In this document: in pieces, positions 57,086-64,000 of the stretch | Position numbering within the stretch: position 1 is the first letter of the stretch | Layout of the letters: every line of letters begins with the position of its first letter | NCBI GenBank assembly: GCA_963383645.1 | Contig: OY726557.1 | Span: forward strand, 124,226,223 to 124,290,222 | Reading direction: 5' to 3' | DNA length: 64,000 bases | From: Muscardinus avellanarius | Taxonomy: Eukaryota; Chordata; Mammalia; Rodentia; Gliridae | Notes under the pieces: generated by a model | What the model was told of the DNA's origin: nothing | Database searches by the model: none | What the model saw: the letters and a program-made list of their open reading frames with translations, nothing else | Made by a program: the position numbers and the translations under genes

Positions 57086-58525
57086 GATATAGAGAGAAAA
57101 ATTGATGAGCAGAGGGTGGGCAGAGGCAAAGGCCAGTGTTTTTCTTTCTTCTCAGAATCAGAGAGCAGCCAAGAAACCTCCCAGACCCAAAATCAACACC
57201 ACTGTCTTTCTTCCTCTAGCTCCTAAAACACTCTGCCAGTGTTTTTTCCCCTCAGTTTACAGTAAACATGAGCCTCAAGGGAAAGCTCAATTTATGTCTC
57301 ACATTATTTCAAATTCAGTATGCGGCAAACCCTTCTCCATCCTCTCAGGGCCCACTCTGATGATCTCCTCTCTTTCCTCAGTTTCCTGGCTGCAGCTGCT
57401 CAGTCAAAGCAGAACAATCAGTAGGGATGAGAGGTGGAATCCTCTCCCTTCTCGCTTCCACTCACTCAGATGTCATTTGATGAGTAACTCCAAGCTCCGC
57501 TGGGGCTGGAAAGATGAAGACAGCACTGCCTGTCTGATAGAAATCAGAGTCTGCGGAGAAAACCAGGGAGGCAGGCAACCAACCAGAAAGTCCCAGGATT
57601 CATGCTGTTTGAAGTAGCAAATAAAGTACAAAATATGGAGCACATTTTTGGGGCGGCCAGAGAAAGACTTCACGAAATAAAATTTGAAGACTGTAGATGT
57701 GTTTATTTTATCCAGATGCAGAAGGGCTGAGGAGTATATACAGGGGGGAAAAAAGCAACATCTCAATCTTTCTTCTTGTGGGGCTGGGGAGGAGAGGCAA
57801 GAGATAATTTCTTGGGCTGGTATTGTGTAACCACTTGCCACTTATTAGGCAATTTCTTTTTAGAAAAATAGGATGCTGTTTTCAGGGCTCTTCCCCAGCT
57901 CAGCCCACTGTTCTTAGATTAAAGGGGTGGAAGTGAATTAACCTCTTACCTTGTCCCAGCAGTTCTGAGAGAAGCTAGAAGCTCTCATGTCTTCTATTAG
58001 AGTCTGAGCTGTCCCCCAAATAGGAACCCAGAATGCCAGATCCACTTTGGGGATTTGGAAGCTCAGGTTGGATTTGATGATAAGTCATTTAAGAGGTAGT
58101 ATCAGAAGCACTTAAGAAAAGGTTTCAGTGAAAGAAATTTCAAATCATGTAGCCAGCAGAATATTTAATCCACAGGGGAAGATGAAGGCAATGAATCCAT
58201 TTAAGACCAGGAAGGCCAGAGAATGGGGATATTGGAGTAGAAGTTCCGAGGACAATTTAGATCAGGGTGGGCTGCAGAGCAGCATTTCTTGAGACACTGG
58301 CTTGAAACATGGTCCAGGGGGCGCACAACAGCTTACCCCCTCACCCCACCTTCACAGAAATCAGTTTAAGTGTTTCTTTGTTCACCCTAACATATTTTGC
58401 AAGGAAAATCCTTTTTTTTTTCTCCCCTCACATTTGTTACAAAACTGATGCCTGTTCTGAAACTATGTATTATGTTTTACCATGGCCCCATGGAGAGCAA
58501 AATTGAGATGTGGGCATCTATGGAA
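57086..58525. other. Intergenic, no gene supported
   Basis: Includes a 171-codon open frame at 57102-57617 that has no recognisable domain, splice context or biased composition. I do not call it a gene. Confidence 0.45.
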
Positions 58526-58526
58526 G

Positions 58527-58855
58527 CCATTATGGTTTGAACTTAAAATGTTCCCTGGACCTCACACTTTGAAAGTAGGGCCTGGCTGGAGATGGGTCCC
58601 CACGGGTGTGGTCTTGGGGCCTATAATGTCCCTCACCCTGCCTCCTTCCTTGCTCTCTCTGCTCCTTTATCCCCCTCAACCTACCTTCACAGAAATCAGG
58701 ATGCCCTGAGGATGTACAACTGGGGCAGGAGTCTGTCCCCAAATGGGGACTTCTCCAGATTGGTAAGCAAATAAAACCCTTCTTCCTCTAAGTGTTACCT
58801 GTCAGGTGTTTAGATCAGAGCTGTGAGGATGCTGCCTGAAACAGAAACCTCCAGC
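58527..58855 (+). mobile_element. Probable MaLR-type LTR
   Basis: Starts around 'ttatggtttgaacttaaaat', the typical MaLR 5' motif. It has CT-rich central sequence, 'aaataaaacccttcttcc' as polyadenylation region, and ends near 'gctgcctgaaaca'. Flanking duplication not confirmed. Confidence 0.55.
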
Positions 58856-58877
58856 ATGGGCATTAAAAATGAGTCTC

Positions 58878-59080
58878 AGCTGGGCATGGTGGTGCTTGTA
58901 ATCCCTGCGCTTGGGAGGCAGAGACAGGAGGATCGAACAGGTTCGAAGCCAGCCTCGCTGGCTTAAGAGACCCTGTTTCTAAATAAAAATATAAAATAGG
59001 TCTGGGAGTATAGCCCGGAGAAGGGTTCCATCTTCAGTACCACCACCACCACCACAAAAAAAAAAAAAAAAAAAAAAATA
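58878..59080 (+). mobile_element. Type II B1-dID SINE
   Basis: Complete; ends in a CCA repeat and an A24 tail. Confidence 0.9.
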
Positions 59081-60550
59081 AGTGAGTGTCAGCTGATGGT
59101 TCAGGAGCCTCCCATGGCAGAGGGAGAAGTTTCAGGAGAATTTCCACAATGTACAGGCCTATTCCCATCCAGACACTTTTTATTTGTGTGCCATTAAGCA
59201 AGCTGAGTACAGTCTTGTCAGATTTTTTAGAAAAGATAAAAAGTACCAAACTCATGGTGTGAGGATTCTATGATGTTATCGTTATCCATGCACAGAGCTT
59301 AGTTCAGAGCTTACAACATAATAAAAATATATATGAATATATATTTGTATACACATATTACACATAACTGTAGATGAAAAATAAAGCTGCCATCAGAAAA
59401 TGTCTGAGATAGCAAGAAAATATACAATTTTTTTTGTGATTAGCCCAGATTTATAAAGCACTTAATATGGATTGAGAGTTGTGATGTTTAGTTTTTGTAT
59501 TCTTATTTTATTTGATTTTCATAGAAACCCCATGAAGTAAGTTCTTGTTGTTACCATCCCTATTTTGTAGGTTTTTTAAAATTGAGACTGGCAGGTTGGG
59601 CATCTTGCTCAGGGTCACTCACGTGGTCCTGCTAGCACTCAGCCCTAAATGTGCCTTACTCTCAAACCCATCTCTGCTCTCATGCATTTCATGTACAATC
59701 TATGCTGTGCATAACTGAGATCAGTATACACTGTCTGTGGTCATTCCTACCAATATCATTTGTTGAAACTTGGAAAGTGCTTATTTCTTAAGTAATGGAA
59801 AACTCATAACAAACTTATTTACACAATATTTTTAATACTTACATCAAGTTATAAGAACTCTCAAAGGAAATCTTTAAGAAGAAACTTTTATGTTAATTAA
59901 TCTCAAAGGTATCATTCCTAAGAGGTGCTTTTCGTGCTCATTACGACTTCAGTGTTTTTTCTCTTAAGGTTTCGGTTCCCATCTGTGAACTGCGTCATGG
60001 GGCAGAGTGCATCAATGTGATCGAGGCTGACTAAGCAATGTGAGAAAGTTTGTTAAAAGTGTTTATGTCTTGGGTTCTCTCTGTAATTGTTACTCTAAGG
60101 ATAAGCTAATCATAAATATAATTTACGCAAAGGAATATACAGTTTTCTCCCCACTCATGCTCATGGACAGTTTCATTCACACTCATTTTGTTTTTTAGCA
60201 ATTCTACCGCAAGGCCAATTCTCTCTAAATGGCTTATTAAACGACTTCCTATAACCTCACCCCTCTTATGGGAGTTAGTGATAAAATGTCATTTGTCATT
60301 CAAAAGGCAACTTAGTAGCTTGGATGAGAATTGACAGAACAAAAAAGATATGAAGTGATTCATGTCAAAGTTCTGAATGGCTACACATTCTCACCTCCAG
60401 GAAGCAACAGAAGAATTTTTCAGTCATACTTTAGTGGTCAGAACTAGCTTTTCCCAGCATGTGACAAAAAGCAAAATTAAAACCAAGCAGTTAAACTGAG
60501 CAGCAAGGCCAGGGTAAGCAATCTGAGACTCAGACGGAATATCAAGAGAA
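59081..60550. other. Intergenic, no gene seen
   Basis: AT-rich DNA with no recognised features. Confidence 0.45.
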
Positions 60551-60564
60551 AAGGCAAAGCCTTA

Positions 60565-60785
60565 GCCGGGCGAGGTGGCGCACGCTTGTAATCCCAGCAT
60601 TCGCGAGGTTGAGACCTGAGGATTGCGGTTCACAGACAGCCTCAGCTACTTAGTGAGGCCCTCTGCAACTCAGTGAAACCCGGTTTCAAAATAAAGAATA
60701 AAAAATAGGGCAAGGGGTGTAGCTTGGAGGTAGAATGCCCCTGGGTTCTATCCCCAGACCCACAAAAAAAAAAAAAAAAAAAAAA
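60565..60785 (+). mobile_element. B1-dID SINE with TSD
   Basis: Full type I element with an A23 tail. Direct repeat 'aaaaggcaaagcct' at 60551-60564 and about 60782-60795. Confidence 0.92.
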
Positions 60786-60796
60786 GGCAAAGCCTC

Positions 60797-61765
60797 AAGT
60801 TGTCAGTTATGATAGTACTCATGGTTTAAATTAAGCAGAAACTTGTTGATTCTTTCCATCAATATGTGATAAGACACATCACACCTCATGGCAACTCTTC
60901 CCCATTCTGAACTCTGAAGTTAGATATACTTTCTATTCATAATTTTCATGGCACTAAAGAATATTTATTTTAAATACATACATAGTATGCATCTATGAAC
61001 ATGCATGCACATATGCAATATAGTTAATGGGAATAACAATAATACACAACAAATAGAATGGAATTTATTATAAAATATTATGAAAATTCTTTAGCTTCCA
61101 CAATAAACAAATTGACTAATTTAAAATAAATCAATAAATGATTTTATCTTTTTAGATATGAGTTGACTAATTTAAAATAAATCAATAAATGATTTTATCT
61201 TTTTAGATATGAGTGGGTAGAAAAGAATGAGACCTTAAATGTCATGTAAATCAATTATTTTACATATGATGACACAACAGCACACAGCATATGACATATA
61301 TAAAAATAACACCCATAAAATATATAATATATAACATGCATAATACATAAATATAATACATAAACATAAAATAACACAAACACATGAATATTATATCATA
61401 TATGAATGTTATATAATTTACAATTATAACTTCATATTATTTAATATTGTAGCATTATATTAAATATTATAATAGATAAATTTAATACATAACATATGAA
61501 ATATACATAACACAATAGAACAAAAATGAGGTACGGTCATCCAGAATGGATTGGATTCCAATTTAGGATTTAAATCTCCTGATTCTGTTTGCCTTAAGAT
61601 AAGATTTTGTATCTTATCTTTTTATGGATTGTGAATTCCCCAAGAATAGGCACTATGGTCCTCTATATATCTTTTGCCACTAATTCCACTTTTATTTCCT
61701 CCAAGGTAGTTCAGCAGAGACTGAGCATAGCTAGAAGTCTTTACTTGTACTATGGAGTCAAATGT
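60797..61765. other. AT-rich intergenic DNA
   Basis: Very AT-rich, especially 61,250-61,520 (ATA/TAT-rich, low complexity). No gene. Confidence 0.5.
61112..61213 (+). repeat. Perfect 51-bp tandem duplication
   Basis: 61112-61162 is repeated exactly at 61163-61213 (unit starts 'ttgactaatttaaaataaat'). Confidence 0.97.
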
Positions 61766-61766
61766 C

Positions 61767-61908
61767 TCAGCTACCTCGTGAGGCCCTCTGCAACTTAGTG
61801 AGGCCCTGTTTCAAAATAAAGAATAAAAAATAAGACAGGGATATAGCTCAGAGGTCGTATGTCCCTGGGTTCCATCCCCACACCTGCAAAAAATAAATAA
61901 AAATAAAA
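61767..61908 (+). mobile_element. B1-dID SINE, 5'-truncated
   Basis: Starts inside the central region ('ctcagctacctcgtgaggcc'), then linker and ID-like half, and an A-rich tail. Confidence 0.82.
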
Positions 61909-62864
61909 GCATTGGCTTTATTGTCAGGACCCAAATAAAAGGAACAGCTGGTTTAAAATTTTCTGGATCTCCTCTAACCTTTCCTTTGTCTCTACATTTT
62001 GTTTCCATAAATACCTTCTAGTGAGGACCTGTGAGTCAGCAACAGACCAAGGCTGGTCCAAAGAGCCCTGTGAAATAATGCACAAGCTTTACTGTCAGTG
62101 AAGATGTTGCCAGCACTGCTCCAGTTAGTATCAAAGTCCATAAATGTATTGCGGGCTGTTACTTATAATACTCCTCCTAGTGGTCACATGTACAGGCCCT
62201 CAAATCACACCACAGAGTATAAGATGGTAAAACTGATGCCACTGCTGTATGTCTTGGAAACCCACAATGTTATGTGCATTCTGTGATGGCATGCGATCAT
62301 CCAGTCTATCTCCATGGTTACTGGGAAAATTTGTTTTTGCAGTGGTCTCCACACTGAGCCCCAATCACACTCTTTCATGAAAAGTCCTTTCATCATACAT
62401 GACCCCACTTCTACTTGATGGTTTTTCTTCAAAATTTACTTATATTTTCTTTAAAATTTAATTATATAGTGAGTGAAATCATATATTTTAAGTATAAAAA
62501 TTTATGCTTTTTTTAAAAGTAAGATTTCAAGTTAATAAAAATTTCCCAAATGACGATTAAACATACCTTAAACTTTAGAATCAAGTTCATCAGTAAAACA
62601 AACTCACAAATATATACATATATTTTTACTATTAAATTCAGTATTAATTATTTGGTTTAAAATACAGCATAATTTATTAGATCAAATTAATGCTATTTAA
62701 TAGAAGCTTATTGGTTTTATAGTAGGCTTTTTACATCAATTGGCCTTTGTTTCATTTCTATAGAAAGGTTAAAAGTAAAGGATAATATCTAGCTTTATGT
62801 TTGAGATAGCATAACATATAAGAAAATTTATATTTCAAATAGAAATGTCAATAATTTAGATTTA
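61909..62864. other. Intergenic, no gene seen
   Basis: No recognised feature. Confidence 0.45.
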
Positions 62865-62867
62865 GCC

Positions 62868-63180
62868 TTTTATATCTGGGTAATACCCAAGAGAATTGAA
62901 GACATATGTCTATAAAACTCATTCACAAATTTTATAGCAGCATTATTAATATTCCTCAAATAAAATAAATCTATATATCCATAACAATGAATGATAGAAT
63001 GTAGTAAATCCATACACAAAATATTATTCAATCATAAAAGAAAATGAAGAATTGATAGATGTTGTGAAATGAGTGAACCTTTAAAACTTTATGGTGATAA
63101 AAACAAAACAAACACAAAAGGGTATGCACTATGTGATTCTATTCATGTGAACATTGAAAAAATCCATAAAGATGAATGCA
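62868..63180 (+). mobile_element. Ancient L1 ORF2 3' fragment
   Basis: Decayed blocks in L1 order: 'ctgggtaatacccaagaga', 'tagcagcattattaatattc', 'caaaatattattcaatcata' and 'tgcactatgtgattctattc'. Confidence 0.7.
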
Positions 63181-63235
63181 TACTAGCATATTCCTAGGAG
63201 GAGGAATATGCTTCCACATATTAGGGAGAACATAC

Positions 63236-63360
63236 AATTCCTTACTTTTTATGACTGACTACTCTTGCTTAGCATAATGTTTCTTAGTCTTTTTGAAGTG
63301 CTAAATTGTTGCATTACTGATCTTTCTCTTATTGTTTTCTCCATTCCATTATACTCTTAC
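63236..63360 (-). mobile_element. L1 fragment, opposite orientation
   Basis: 'tgcttagcataatgtttcttag' in parts resembles the reverse of the L1 'aagtgaaataagccag' region. It may be a 5' inversion of the preceding fragment. Confidence 0.45.
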
Positions 63361-63564
63361 ACTTTCTCACTTCTTTGATTATGATGACTCATATCATATA
63401 AAAGATGAACAATTTTCAGGCCATAAACATCTAGAATACTAAGGGAAAAGGTTCTTGACTCCTTCCATTGAAGGAAAACTCCAGAATCAGGCCATATTTC
63501 TCATTCAATGATGTATAGCTACTTAATCAATATTTGCTGATATTTGTCACATGTGTGACAGAGG

Positions 63565-63567
<3 letters not shown>

Positions 63568-63611
<44 letters not shown>
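63568..63611 (+). repeat. (TG)n microsatellite
   Basis: About 21 uninterrupted TG units. Confidence 0.98.
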
Positions 63612-63615
<4 letters not shown>

Positions 63616-64000
63616 ATCACAAAAAAGTCTTGTGGAAGCAATACCTAGTTCAGGGAAGTCACTTTTGCCAACTGACAAAACTGTTTGTTGGGGAATCTGG
63701 TAATAGAAATAATATATCCAAATCAAAATAATAGAAAACATAATCTGAGAACTAGAAGAATGAGCCTAGTCCACTAAGGCCACCTTAGCTATATGCGGTC
63801 TAATGAATGCATCCAATGCTGTATCAAGACCGTAGCTTCAATGTATCCTAATGTGGAAGGGTTAGGGTTTCAACATATGAATTTTGGGGGAGATAATTAA
63901 GTCCATATGGAGAAGTTGAAATTAAACTATTTGTACATTTTCAAAAGCCTGTGATATAGGGTTGTTATTTCTTATTTTAATGTTGTGTATCTTTAAATGA
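63612..64000. other. Intergenic, nothing recognised
   Basis: No feature seen up to the window edge. Confidence 0.45.

Noticed and set aside
57102..57617. 171-codon open frame on +
   Set aside because: No recognisable motif, low-quality composition, no splice or promoter context. Fits a chance open frame.

Overview
The window is mammalian nuclear DNA, almost certainly from a rodent. Its commonest repeat is a dimeric SINE: a 7SL/B1-like left half, a short A-rich linker, and an ID-like (tRNA-derived) right half, i.e. the B1-dID architecture. From established knowledge this points to the sciuromorph rodents (squirrels, mountain beaver, dormice). I cannot settle the family from sequence alone.

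Two protein-coding genes are supported, both on the + strand. (1) VWA5A (also called BCSC-1 or LOH11CR2A): a GC-box promoter and non-coding first exon near 8.27-8.36 kb, then 18 coding exons from 10,013 to 44,651. I read every splice junction by eye. The exons join in one continuous frame of 789 codons plus stop, against about 786 residues in human. The VIT domain and VWA domain (MIDAS residues D287, S289, S291, T367, D394) are intact. (2) An intact single-exon class II olfactory receptor of the OR10D subfamily (54,816-55,757). VWA5A next to OR10D genes matches the arrangement on human 11q24. No rRNA, tRNA gene, CRISPR array or bacterial feature was seen.

Layout: 0-8.2 kb is intergenic and SINE-rich, with an old L1 3' end. 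8.2-45.9 kb is VWA5A. Its 15.6-kb fifth coding intron (11,549-27,195) holds a three-level nest: an old SINE, split by an L1-derived composite element, itself split by a 6.6-kb full-length but broken L1. A cluster of related LTRs follows. The 6.7-kb penultimate intron holds a second, uninterrupted copy of the composite element. 46-54.8 kb is intergenic, with an old L1 3' end and a different, 3'-truncated L1 with a tandem-repeat 5'UTR. 54.8-55.8 kb is the olfactory receptor. 56-64 kb is AT-rich intergenic DNA with SINEs, a MaLR-like LTR and old L1 pieces.

The most unusual material is retroelement biology. The composite element joins a young L1 5'UTR and ORF1 to an inverted fragment of ancient L1 ORF2 and then to a young L1 3' tail. 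It occurs twice with the same internal junctions but different insertion sites and its own target-site duplications, so the chimera itself has been mobile. Three SINEs have also landed at one site exactly on the splice acceptor of VWA5A coding exon 15.
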